A stretch of 64,000 bases of DNA from Jackrogersella multiformis (lineage: Eukaryota; Ascomycota; Sordariomycetes; Xylariales; Hypoxylaceae): assembly GCA_902806575.1 (NCBI GenBank), contig CADCXD010000002.1, forward strand, positions 3,534,001 to 3,598,000, written 5' to 3'. Positions 47,281-60,380 of this stretch are shown in pieces. Under the pieces are notes generated by a model that saw only the letters and a list, made by a program, of their open reading frames with translations, did no database searches and was not told the origin of the DNA. Within the stretch, counting starts at the first letter, position 1; every line of letters begins with the position of its first letter. A program made the position numbers and the translations under genes.

Positions 47281-50200
47281 ACTCCTACACTACATACATA
47301 GCTCTTACACTACATAGAATGTATGCTGGTAGTGTAGTGTATGTACATAATATTATGCTCTCCCTCTTCTGACCGCATTTCATCCATTGGACCAGCCAAT
47401 GCAACAAAACCCTCTGGGATTCTAGCCCTGACCATCACGGCGAGCTGCCGGTTTTAGCGGTTGGTCTCTATCGGTGACCCTCGGCCGGCGCTTTCATGCC
47501 GATTCGGCCTCTAAGACCTTCGTACCAGAATCCCATATCGGTACGAAAGGGGTAAGATCAGTCCTCTGAGTGGAGCTTACAGGAACAGCTTGGGATACAT
47601 TTGGTCCTTAATACGCCACCGCATCCGAAGATTATCACGAAGCGAGCGACACTGCTAGGTATCACGGTATCACGGTATCATGGCACCAGCGTCGTCGCTA
47701 AAATTCCAGTTCGCAGGGCTCGTAAGGTTTAGGTATTGTTTCCTAATCAAAAGATTATTTTTCATGGTACATACTCAAGTAAGGGCTACCTAAATACCTA
47801 GATAAATATAATACATCGAAGACAAGGCTGTCACATAGTGCTAATAACTACTAACTACCTACCTAGGTAGGCAGCTAAGGTAGTCCTAGACTCTTATTTA
47901 AATGGAATCTTTATAGTGTGGCTTGACATCCTTCTATTTACGCCTGCGTCTCCGCCACTCAGACACCCATGCCAGACGCATGTGTACTTAGTGCAGTGCC
48001 GGCGATGTCGTAAAGATCTGATTGGCTCAACCATCAAAAGCTAGGGGGACAATTTTCCAAACCAGGAGGACCTCGAGATGATAATTGATATGCCCTAAGA
48101 CCATATTCGATATTTAGCCGTAACTATCACGCCAAGTACCTTGTAGAAGCGCCGCGGAGTCTCCCCGTCTTATGTGAAGCAATACGAATCCAATAGTATT
48201 AAGGCGAAGCTCCAGGAGAACAGGAGTCAGGACCTGTCTAGTGTAATACGTACATACATAGCATCCATAGCTTTTTAGTCGACGTCAGCTGCCCAATACG
48301 TTCGATACAGTACGGATCGCAATATGTATCGATGCCTACCCCTACACTACCTGACGGACCAAAGCGTTAGTTTGCATCTCGTTAGTTTCGTCCTAGCTGC
48401 AGTAAATAGTCAGTGAACCATTCTCGGAGACCCAACCATCAAAGGATTCGTTTATATGTGAGAAGTGCCCATCACATCCTCCCCCCTCCCTCCACCCAAG
48501 CCGGAGAGTAATGGTCAAATGAAACGTAACCCAATTTGCCGTCGCAGTGGCATTCCACCTCAGTGTAGGGAATTACCATAAGCGCAAGGGGAAGTAATAA
48601 TTGTGGCTGCACCGCGTGCCACTCCTCCAAAGACTTTAGCATGCACATTGCAACCGGGAACCCTGCTGCTAATAGTATCAAGTCTAAGCCGCCGGCATCC
48701 CATTGGATGCGAGGGCCATCATCAACTTGTGGAAATTTTTCAGAGAGCTAGACCGCATCATGTCGGCGCTCGGTGCTCACTACGAGTCATTACTACATGC
48801 TAATAGTATGTATTTCCGAAATTCCCCCCTTCCATCGTCCCAAGCGGCGTGCGTACAGCCAGCTTTAGCACGAGACTATTACTACCTACTATACTACTTA
48901 GGTTTAACCTCGTCAAGCCGACCACTATGGTACCGTAAATAGGAAGTGTCTTGATAAGGCCAGACATGCCTGCACTGCAGCGGACCTCTGTCGCCCGTTC
49001 CGGACTAATGTAATGAGGTATTTCGAGGTTCACTCTCGAGTCAGCCGCCACATCTAAAAGAGCCGACTAGTGTAGATCTTAACCGCTGAGCGAGGAATCC
49101 GGCCGTCATGCCACACGAGGAGCCCTTGGCTTGGTAGAGGCCGGATTGGTTTTACAATCAAGTTCCGCGCCAAATCACCAACACAGCTGTTAGTTAGGAT
49201 ATTTTCCCGTGATGACGGGTCTTAGTAGCATGATGGCACTACATAGCAGCAAGGTATCTCTTTTGGCGATCTTTTCGATTGAACATGATGATTGCATTCC
49301 GGTATACCGTCGTGTTTGGCCGGTCCGCAGCAACCGGTGGAATGCGACTCCTGTGACCGCAACCATTTTTCTTTATTTTATTTTCATTTTTGTTCTTTTA
49401 TTCTTACCACCCTGTCACCTGTTACCGCGAGCATCAACGCACATGCGGACGAAATAGGTATACCCATGAAGGTGGTGGGAGATCGGAATTACTATCGACC
49501 ACTGGCACCATGTCGATTAAGCTGTAATAGCGAAGGTGTTCTTGTGGACAGTGGGCCGAAATTGAACCAAGCCTTGTCAACCGTGGAGGTTATGAGCATC
49601 GCATAGAGTTAGTTGAGTTGTATGTATGATATGGATGCGAGACAGCGAAGACATGGGCTTGTAAGAATATTATCGGTTTAATAGGATCTGTTTTCTCGCT
49701 ACTACACTACATACTACACTACACGTATGTAATACTCAAGCTTACCTACATACAGTATCAGAAGCTCAGCTCGTTTTACTGTATATAATCACCTCAGGGG
49801 CGTATATAAATAAGAAAAAATAAAATAAAATAACACGAAGACCCGCTACGTAGATGACTGATAAACCCTTAGAAGCTAGCCTCATGGCCATCGAACCCGT
49901 TATCCGCTAATGCCACAAGGAGGGAGTAAGCGCCGTCTTGTTCTTTTTTCTTATGAGTCTTAATGTGCAAGGAACAGGTAATACTCTCGAGTCTCCCTCT
50001 CCTTCTCCTTCCCAGAATAGGCTCTCTCCACGGCAGTCGATTTTCACCCAAAATTCCCCCTTCTCAACGTGCAAAGTTTCGTACCCAAGGCTCTGCGTCA
50101 AATAATTTATATTATAGTACACTAGTGTAGTGCGCAATCGAACGGACGGGCCTTGGGTCTCTTCCCTGCACGACCTCGTTTCCGAACCGTGCATCATTCG

Positions 50201-53200
50201 TCGGTTCAAGTTCCAACGGACGAGACAAGGCATCTCTCGCTTTTCTCGATCTTCACATGGTACATACATACATGCTCTAGCTTCGACGACGACGACGACG
50301 CATATTAAGAGTCATACGTTTCTCGTCTCTTCAACCTAACTTGGATCCCCGATCCCAGATCCCAGATCCCAGACACATTTGACTGACCGATTAACTGACT
50401 GACTGACTGACTGACTGGTATGTAATGTAATGTATTATATGCACATATTATGCCATCCCCATCCCCATCCTCATCCCGAGCTAGTTAGCCTGGGGAACGG
50501 TGATGGGGGATCAAGTTGGCCTGCCGCATTCGAATCACCCATCGTGCTCCATACCATATAGTGATATACGCACGAGAACATCATCCAGGACTCAGGACGT
50601 ACACAACATACACACACTCTCCGAGCTGGATTGTTGGTTCCCATTGATTGCTTCGATCCCCACCCAACGACTTCTGCTCAAACCCTGAGAGGAACTGAAA
50701 AAGCCACTCGGTAAAACCGTCATTGCGTATATATTGCCATTATTAACACGGCGCGAAACCGCCTCCCTGGAAATAGGCTTTCGTCCCGTGGTCCAGAATA
50801 CGATTACCTACTAGCTTATGTCGTTCTTTTTCTTTCTTTCTTTCTTTCTCCTTGACCCCTCCCCCTTTCTTACGTCTCATGCTACCTATGTAGGTATGGT
50901 AAGCGGTCACGAAATAGCCTTTTTCCTTGGTGGCAGGAGTTGATGCCTGCTTCTACACTACACTACGACAGCAGTGGTGGCGCTCCAGGGCGGGCTTCCT
51001 CACGTCGTCACCGATCATCTTTCCCATTTGGTGTCCACTCCCGAACCGCCCAGCCCGAACTGGTCGTAATTATGTCTGATGAGCGGATCACACAAAACCC
51101 ATTTCCCTCCCCTACCCCTCCCCCTCTCCTTGCCTCCCTACCTGTGCACTGCACTAGGTACCTAGTGGATGGGTACCTACTTGATGTTCAGGCCCTTGAA
51201 TCGTGTTCCAAATCTTTTACGGCATAGCAGGTGCTTCGTCATCTCAGCTCAGCTCATATGTGCTACATATAAACATACATGCTACCTAGTGTAGGTACAT
51301 AGATCCTGTGCTAGCCACGGCCTTAGGTACGGACTGGATTCTCCAGTAGCCTTCTCCATAACCGGATATGACGGGATATGCTGTGGAGAATAGCGCGAAT
51401 GGTGTCGCCGTCTGCTCTGATGTGTGAAAGTCTGGACGGTTCCGCGGCGTGGAATAGATGCTCGCTCGCCTACTGCCCGAACACGACGCAAGGCTTCCCG
51501 AAGCCTCTACACTACCTAGCACTACAGTACATAGTATCATCCTCTAGATAGATTAGTAGCGTTGGCACCCATACCGAAGTTTCGTGCTTCCCTGGCGAAC
51601 GGGTGTCTGTCTGTCCTTTCTGATCGGCGTTGTACCTCTCTTTTTCGGGGTATGTTTTTTTTACATATTTTTTTCTTTTCTTTTCTCCAATCCCCCTTCC
51701 CCTTCCCCTAACGTTAGATGCGTCGCGGCTACGAGTTATATCCGGTAATACATTCGTCTCCTCTTCGCCTTTGCTTCCTGCTTCCTCGTAGCGTCAAGCA
51801 CTGACGGTGTCGAGTCTTGCTTGAACGGTCAGAGATGCCTGTCGCTTCCCTGCATAGTAGGATGGTATCCTGCCGAGCCGACGTGTACTTCGCCGCGTTT
51901 TCCAGTCTACACTACCTAGGTAGCCATCAGTCAGCGTCCCGTCTCTCTTTTTTTAATACCTGCCATGTATGTATGTAGGCACCATCGTGTCCCCTTTTCT
52001 TCAATGACGTTGCCGCCTCGTCGTCCTTGCGAAATGTGTCAGCTTCCTTGATCCCGGCTTGCATCGCGAGCTCCTACAATACTACCTAAGCCATTCATTC
52101 CCCTTGATATGGATATTGTAATCATCAGTTCGCCATCTTACATCGTCTACCTACCTAGTATATCGTGTCCCACCTAATTAGCGTGCGAGGAAGCTCTTGA
52201 AGCCGTTGAGGCTTTTTTTTTTTTTCCTCTCAATTTTTCTTCTTTTCCTTCTTTCACCGACACCTGACGCTAGCCCGCGCGGCGCAAAGTGGCTCTCCAC
52301 CATGCTGTCCCCAATAGCAATCATGCTGCGGAATGTGGTTGGTGGGTATTATCTCTGTCGGAGGCAGCATCAAGGACCCCCGGGCCGCGAGAGGAATATC
52401 TAATAGTAGTAGCGTTGGGGGCCATGCGAGGATCGCGACGATACCGTAGCTCTTCTCGCCAGTTGTATCCTCTTTCCTATTGGTCTCGTACTGATGACAT
52501 CTTGGCACCGTTCGCCACATGCTCCTCGCTCCTCGTATCACCCCCAAGATAACTAACTGTACTATATCCATGCTCACATAGCCGGCGAGGAGGTCCAGCA
52601 TGCTAACCTGCTATCCATTTTCGAAAGCTACCCTTTCCAGCATTTGAGAATGATGTCCTTTCGGCCAAGCTTAGCACCCAGGCCCCGTTGACAGCTTTGT
52701 ATTGTACATCATTGTTTCCCCAAGCCTGCTGCTATGGGGGGTTCTCGCGTCCGGACCCTGCAGCACTTCGTATCTTAATTAACATCGAGGCGCAACCGAT
52801 GGAACCCGAACAGAAAGCGAGTCGAAAGGTTTGGAAGATGTGTTGATATTGTGGCCTACTGTAGTAACCCGGCAAACGTCTGCGCCGCAGTGCAGGTGTG
52901 CAGGTGTGTCGAAGCTCTGCTCCTTGGCGAATATCGATAATCTCTACACGATTGGTTGATAGCGATGGTATGTCAAGACCTACCGCGGTTCAATCTTCGA
53001 TGTATTATCCAAGGCTCCAAGCGCTCCTTGTTAGATAGTACACGCCGCAAATCCATCAATGTCATTTACAGTCGATAGGAATGCATCAATAAAGTCGGTC
53101 GAAGCTGGACACATCCGTTCTCGGCATACTGGGGCATCTGGTCGACCGATTTAAACATCAGTTCTACCCGTCCCAGGCCACGGTAGTTTATATGCTGCAT

Positions 53201-56021
53201 AATAAGTACATGTGTTGAACAAACATAAAAGTCAAGACGACATAAAACAATATACACCGCATCGATACGACTTAAAGTCTTTCCCTTTGCAGACAACTTA
53301 AGCAGTTGTTAAGTACACGGCACTCTACTTACGGGTCAGGATCTCATTATGTTTGAAAGTATCGTCTTGGTCACATCTCTACGTAGGAAGATAGCACACA
53401 TATTGCCGTGCCAGCACATCGTAGAGTGATATTAAGCAACTTGAATAGGTATAACCACGTTAAATTACAAACTTAATAGTTTTCATACATCATCTCAAAG
53501 CATCTCCCCTTTGTATCGAGTTTTAAGAGCGGTTCCCCCTACTTGTAACGAGACGTCTAGGTTGGCCCGTTCGAATCTGAAGCACAAATGGTAGCATTGA
53601 GCTATGCTGGCTCTATGTTAAGATAAAACGAAAGTGATGTATTTCCTAGACCTGATCTCCTACGACAATGTTCCTTAACGCACAACCTTTTAGACTTCAG
53701 ACTTTTGCCTCTGCCCTTTCCCTCTAAGTCCACGAGCCTTCTGCTATCTGCGTAATAGCTCGAGGCGGATTTGTCCTTAGTGAGGTCTAACCTATATTTT
53801 ATGTGTGGCAGGATGGTGGTGTATTCATATGCCAAAACTATCTAGGTAGAGAACTAACCTAAGGAACACGCCGGAGTGAAACCCTTCAAGTAAGTTAGAA
53901 AGCAAGGGCGTAGCTACCCAGGAAGGAGGACGATGGATGGTAACATCATGTATTTTGCAAACTCCTTGCCTTGAAAATGTCGCCCACACCTGTGTGATCG
54001 TATGCTTCGATCTAGTCCGGTATACACAGTCCGGCATCGAGATGGCTAGGGATCTATGCTCGGATTATACCAGGTAGTCGGTGGTTTACACTGAAGATTA
54101 GAAGGCTGAGGCATTAGGTTTTCCGGCATATTTTGTTTATTCAGTCTATGAAATGAGATGGTACCTAATCTATTACAATACTTATTTCACGAGTATAAAT
54201 TTGCGGCGGCGTTCTCAACTCCTCGGCCGGCTAACTGACTAACCTAGATGTGCCTTGTGAGATGCCAGCCGCCTGCCAACAGATATGCTATTGCTGGCTA
54301 CAAGATCGCGAGTCCTTCCTTAGACACGTGGTTCAAGATAGATATCAAGAATGCAGTTCGCTCCTAGCCACATCATTTACATCTAACACGGTCACTCCCG
54401 GCTAACTAATATATTTGGAATAGAGATATTGTTAATTCGTTACATATCATTTTCATATACCGACACTTGTGCTAGACTTGCTTACACAGAATCAGACGTC
54501 CATGTCTCTACCTAGATACTCAAACATAGAAAATCCAGTTATACCAGTTGCTCAACCAGCAAGTTCTCAATACGAGTACCTCGAGATTTAGCGAGTGTGG
54601 GAGCTACGATAAGATTCATCTATACCCTAGGTGCCTAGCCAAGCGTGAAGCGGAAATACACCTTAGTATACTGGTTAGAGGTGAACAGCAGTCATTAGCT
54701 CTTGGTATCCAGCTCTCCTATTTGGGGTATATGAATACATACCTAGGTAGGTAATGAGCAGTAGCAGGTATTACAACCACATCACTATACCACATAAGAC
54801 CCCCGACGTAAACGCCATGAGGTGAAGAGGCGAATAGCTAGCCACAGCTTCACAGTTAACACCTACATACCTACCTCCCCAAAGTCTCGAGATCCCGACA
54901 TATCCTCGCAGTCTTTCAACTTATACGTAGTCCCATCACCAAGTCCCAAATCCCACCGACGAAAACATACAATATAGTCTTACTAGTACCTAGCATTATA
55001 TCATCAGATCCTCCCAACGCGTCCTCAAACCCCCCTAAAACTATCAAACCCCGATTTACAGCGTTTCCTGAACCTCTTCCTGCATCTGCCGACTCCTCTT
55101 CTGCAAGCGCCACGTCGGTCTCAGTACCGGCCAGACCCAGTCCTGTACGCAGGATTGGTTTCCGATTATTGGCGAAGATTCCCCGACGAGGGCGTCGTAG
55201 GTAGACATTGCGTGATGAGCGATAGCAGATGGGGAAATATGGCAGTTGACAGATGCGAGTTGAAGGTAGGCGGCAGAGGCAACATATAACCAGCTCCTCT
55301 CGGCCAAATCCGAGCATACAGCAAAACGAAATAAATAGAGCAATTGCAGAGCAGCTACAACATAGGGTCCGGGTCCATCTATCACGACTACGGAAGAGGC
55401 TGGCGTGATATAATACTCCAGTCCTCGCCCAACCCTATGCTCGGCTCAATCCTGGTACACATACACGACCTTCGCAGCACGCACACCCGGCTAGAGAGCA
55501 GGGGACCAAGACAAGAACTACGAGTCACATAAGAATACGAGAATATTATATACCATTGATATCAAATCCATTATACTATGCCAACACGGCCGGGCCACGA
55601 AGGAGCAGGCCCTTCTACATGCTGAATTATTGTGCTTACCACCCCGTGGCTTAAGGCCGTAACCGATAAAACCCTATCGAGCCGTGTCTCTATGTTCGCG
55701 ACGCCCTGCTTCTATGGCAAAAACACCAAGCCGTACCAAGTTCCGGGACGATATAACCCCATGACGCAAAATGCTGCACTTCCTTCGGCCTTAGCTACGC
55801 CCCGTTCTCCGAAACCCAAGTTCCACGTCATTTATGGGCGTCCCTATGTGGATAAAAGTGACGAGGAGCAGATTTAGACCAAATACAAATGTCGTTCCAT
55901 CATTATTCTGTGGTACCGAGTAACGCCCCGTAACAAGGCCACCAGAAGAAATTGGGTATCCAACCGTAGTTGCTGTGCCAGGGGCCGTCGAGAGAATTTG
56001 CCTGAAGCCGACGATCCCTCA
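47281..56021. other. Gene desert, second part: simple repeats
   Basis: About 8.7 kb without a supportable gene. It holds inverted CTACACTACATA/GTAGTGTAGTGTATG words at 47285-47346 and 49697-49733, three GATCCCA units at 50350-50372, (GACT)n at 50394-50417, (CTTT)n near 50826-50851, and a 13-base T run at 52213-52225. Open frames are below about 135 codons, overlap on opposite strands and carry no known motif. No tRNA or rRNA gene was recognised. Confidence 0.5.
50394..50417. repeat. (GACT)n tetranucleotide repeat
   Basis: Six consecutive ACTG/GACT units, in the gene-free region, about 20 bp after three tandem GATCCCA units. Confidence 0.9.
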
Positions 56022-57784
56022 CTACGGGCTGGCCCATCCTCCCGCTACATCGACCCATTCAGCCAGACACGATCCGTCCTTGCCCTCCACATCCACAATG
56101 TCGGTATCGCAACGGCAACGGCAGCCGACACCGTTCTCCTTTTCGGGATCCCATTGGTCCCAGTACTCGTCCTCTTCGATTCGCTTCCTCTCCTCGGTCG
56201 TCGTTTTCTCGAGGAAAGGTTCGCGCGGAAGCTGGCGGGCGGGAGCGTTTGCTGGGCAATGCTGAATGGTGGTATGTCGGTAGCCGAAATCCCGGAAGTA
56301 GTGGATGTCGCGAGGAGCTAGCAGAATACCAGCAGCAAGAGAATGGATGGGAGCATCACCCCACTAGTATATAATTAGCAACCCGATTCCGACTCGAACA
56401 TTTCAGGTTACCTACCCGTTCCATCCAAAAACCGCCGCTGCGGTCCATCATCTCGAAGAAAGCCTGGTACTCTGGGCTTCGGAACCAGCTAAGCTTTGCG
56501 ATTTCGAAGTTGGACCAGAAATGGCACATGTTATAGCTCTCGCCCTCCATGGCCTCGGGATCTATCTCGGGCAAGTTCATGCGGCCAGGGTCGCTTCGAA
56601 GGATCTCCTCGGGTAGAGGTGGCTTGTAGTTGGGGTCATCCTCAGGTGCTGACTTCTCTGGCTTGGGCTCGACAAACATCTCCCAAAGCCCCTGAGACGT
56701 GATGTTGTTCAGACGCTTGTAAGCAGCAGCATAACGGAAGATGTTGGGGACGGTTTCTCGAAGCTCCTTCACGGCGATGGTGAAACCATAAGTCTTGTTG
56801 GACTCGATCATCGCGAGGAATGGGTCACTAAAGATCGAGGTTAGCAAGAAGGACAGTACATATTAGATAGGTTGAACATACTAGGTAATGTCGCAGAAGT
56901 ACTTGATCTCGGGCTCCAAGCGCCAGTACCACTCGTATTTGGCGAGAAGGGGATGGTCGTAGAAGAATCTGAGTCGCATTAGCAAATATTCGGGATTTGT
57001 GTTCTATTCAGTAGTAATTACCCAGAGTAGAAGCGGCACATGGCATGGTAACTCTCAAGACCACCGTACATGACTGCGGCGTCTCCTTGCTTTGCAATGC
57101 CCTCCTTTGCGACTTTGGGGTCGATCCAGTCTGGGTATCCCCACATCTCGGCGCCAACCTTGCCAAACTCGACGGGGGCGGAGGTGTAGTTGCGAATGAC
57201 ATCCTTGAATGTCTGGTCGAAGTCTCCATCATTCAAGAAGACATAGGGGTAATGGTACCATCGGTTGAAATGTCGCTCGATAGACTTGACAGACTGGATG
57301 ACACCTTCCAATTCCTTATTTCGAGCAAGGACGACAAATGCGCCGTTCGCTCGCGGCTTGGTGGTGTCGGGCTCGAGACAGCCGGTGACAAATACTTTGT
57401 CATGTTCTTCGCTAATTTTTCTGTTGACAAGCACACGATAGTTAGAGAATGTGAATAGTGAGACCGAAAATAGAAAGACCGAAGAACAAGAAACACGTAC
57501 CGAATAGCTGGAGGCGCACCAGCAGGCATCAATATCCTACCAGGAGAACTTGGGTGCCTGACGAACAAGACTAGGATAAGGACAACAACAATGCATGGGA
57601 ATAAAACGACCACACCCAGCGGGACGGATATACTAGAATTGCCTTTTAATCTGAGGGGTCTTCTGAAAAAGGCGAGCCTCGACGTCAGCCTGTTTAGCGG
57701 AGGTCTCTTCTCGCCCGTGGTAGGAAGTTGTGGAGCGCCCATGGCCACGGGCACACGCCTGTAAGCGCGCCGAAGCAGATCCAT
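56022..57784 (-). CDS. KRE2/KTR-family alpha-1,2-mannosyltransferase (GT15)
   Basis: Type II Golgi membrane enzyme that adds mannose from GDP-mannose to O- and N-linked glycans. Five exons: 57784-57501, 57420-57022, 56968-56882, 56827-56416 and 56363-56022. Introns are 52-80 nt with GTACGT, GTAATT, GTATGT and GTAGGT donors. All phases agree, giving 507 residues. A cytosolic N-terminus of about 50 residues precedes one membrane segment (SVPLGVVVLFPCIVVVLILV). The GT15 catalytic domain shows ANGAFVVLARN, SIERHFNRWYHYPYVFLND, EMWGYPDWID, YGGLESYHAMCRFYSGFF, WRLEPEIKYFCDITYDPF and YNMCHFWSNFEIAKL. The Cys-rich end (GCRCRCD) matches family members. The stop is at 56022. Confidence 0.95.
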
Positions 57785-60380
57785 AACGGGGCTCTAGCGA
57801 CGTCCTTCCAAGCGGTAGCGGTAGTGGTAGAGGTGGCTTGAATTCTGATGTGGTTGTCGAGCTAGGTAGTTGATGATTATGTTTTTTTGTTGTCGTAATA
57901 TTGATTATTCTATTGAACCATCCGCGTCTATCCGTGTGATTAAATCGTCTTAGTGAACTACGTAAAGTAGCGAGCGACCCAAGGGACTAACTGCCTTGGA
58001 GAGTTTCGATGGCGACGTTAGTGTTCGCGGTCGGGCTTCTGAAAGTTATGTAGACCAGTTAATAAGACCGCGTGGTTGTAAAATAGTAAGATGGTGGAGG
58101 GATAGAAAGATAGATAGTGATCCAATACGCATACACATACGCATACGCGTCAGACACTCTATGTTCTGGGCGTGGGCGTCGCTCAACCCGTCAACGAGTC
58201 GAGTCCAACTTTATCGTATCAATCTACCAGATCGTAAAAACGACTGCATTGGAGCCGCCGATGATGCTGAATGGCGACAATTCACGAGCCAACACGCGAA
58301 AAGTTGCCAAGGTGTGAATAAAAAAAAGGGGGGTTTCGGCAGAAGATGAATTGGGAGAACAGATAATAGAATAATGGATACGAGATCAAAAATTGAGATG
58401 AGACGAAGGGGTACGGGAGTACAGTAAGAAGAAAAACCTTAGGTTAGGACTCTTTTTTCAGGTTAGGTAGTTACCTAAGTACCTGGTAGGTAGGAATTGA
58501 TACAATTTGGTACATAGGTAGGAATTGTTTTGGTGACTTTAACAATTAAGTTTGACAGGCGATGGCGAATTATGATTGGACTTGATGCTTGGACAAGGGG
58601 CTCGTGGCCAATCAAGTTTGAAACAAAAGAGTTCAGCCTAGGTACAGAACCACAAAAGTTCCTGTGCTGCCAGCAGAGGCTGAGAGCCCCACCACGGCCA
58701 TTACTTTTTTCCGATCCTATGAGGCTTAACTTATCAGCTTATCAGCTTATGTGGCTGACACCAGAAATACCTACCTAGATTTAGGGCCAGAATCAAACCC
58801 TCAACAGATCAATGTTCTGGAACAGTCGGGAATCAATATGGAATATATATGATTTACTCTCCATGTGATTATTTCATTACTATCCACCGCCATGATCGTC
58901 AGGACATATTATGAGCTTAAAAAAAGGGTTCTCATTGCTTTCGAAGTCACTTCTTAAAGCCGCGCCCCCGACTTGAATGCATCGAAGATGACTACCGAAG
59001 ATGAGCGATTCAGTATTTATCAAGCATAAATTGCCTTGTTTAATCTAGCTTCTCCCGAATTCATGTTAATACTGCCAGGAAAATGCTCTCTTCGGCATCT
59101 ATTTCAAGAGATGACACTAAAAGTCAAAAAGCGGCCGCGCGAACAGCCGCCCTATAAAGTCGACGCCAGGGCTACCGCATGCAAATCGATTTATTCCTCT
59201 TGTTTGAGACACATTGTCTTATTCGACTATGGATTAATTATTGTTACGATTCATAAAGAGTACCTATGTTTGCCATACTTCGACGATCGTGTCTACCTCA
59301 GGAGAATCATGTCTTGGTACACCAGACTCCTCCTGAACAACTCCTAAACACCTTCGTTATTCAGTTATAAGTATGACATACTTTATCACATTCTGCCGAA
59401 TATGAAGCGCCATTAGGAGCGATGTTCGTTTTACGATACTCATCTTCTGGAGATGCTTTTCAAAAGCAGACTTCAAGAACTGCGATACTGCGATATCAGC
59501 ATACGTTTCTCACTTAGAGGTGCCGCGAGACCCGAAAGACTTTTAGCTGACCGTTTCCCCATATTAACTGCAACTCCTCACTTGGCCTATTTATAAAGAA
59601 TACCCAACAGAGAATGTCCTCGTGGGGGGTATGGTGAGGTTGCCGCATATTTAGAGTATCTCGTCTTCGAGGATATATCATCGAGGCTTACGAAGCTATC
59701 TTGGTTGTCCCTCCCTATATTGCATACCCTTGAGGTAGTATCTCCTATTTGCCAATGACGTCTGAATTTACTTTTCTTCTCCTGTCTTAGCCATTGGTTA
59801 AACTGCTGAAGCTAGTTCTCTGCTATCTGCCGGCACGAGATCAATGCCTGCGGGGACCCCAGGCGAGACTTGAGTCTTAGAGTCGTATTTTGTCTTTCCG
59901 CCTAATTACATCAATAAAACATCTGCCTCCGCAGACCGAAAACAACTACACCTTATTCTATCATCTTCATAATTAAAATAACCTTTAGCTCGAGCCGACA
60001 TGGTATCATCGCTACCGTAGGAGGAAATCTTGATCGCCATTGCCTAAAGGAGATCGACCTGTCACCGGTCTGCCCAATCAGTTCCCGCCTCCCTTGGGGG
60101 ACTATCTCGAGATCCCATGCTCTGTTAATTACTCGAAAGCGCCAAGAATACCGGTTCGTGGACACTCCGCATTCGAGATGGTCTCCCACGGAGCATGCTT
60201 GCATCATCAGAAGTGGGTTCGGGGAGGCGGGTTGTAGGTAGGTAGATAGATATGTTGCTATATAACATGATGCTTCCTCTGCAGCCCACTCTGTCGTAGC
60301 TCTTTCAAAAGACTTCGCGCCCCGCTAGGTGATTAAGGATAGCTACTTAGTTTCATAATTGCCATAGATTAGACATCAAC
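57785..60380. other. Divergent intergenic region
   Basis: About 2.6 kb between the divergent mannosyltransferase and AA12 genes. It contains TTAGGTAGTTACCTAAGTACC near 58463 and CTACCTAGATTTAGG near 58770. Short open frames (57996-58349, 59036-59347) have no recognisable features. No supported gene. Confidence 0.5.

Noticed and set aside
50821..50851. Pyrimidine tract (CTTT)n as a core promoter
   Set aside because: No supportable gene follows it.
53560..53625. tRNA-like sequence (TAGCTCAATGC and GATTCGAAC on the minus strand)
   Set aside because: The spacing between the A- and B-box-like words is too short and no acceptor stem pairs.
55632..55877. 81-codon plus-strand frame beside the mannosyltransferase
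   Set aside because: No domain, low-complexity residues and no splice context; it lies in the 3' flank of a minus-strand gene.
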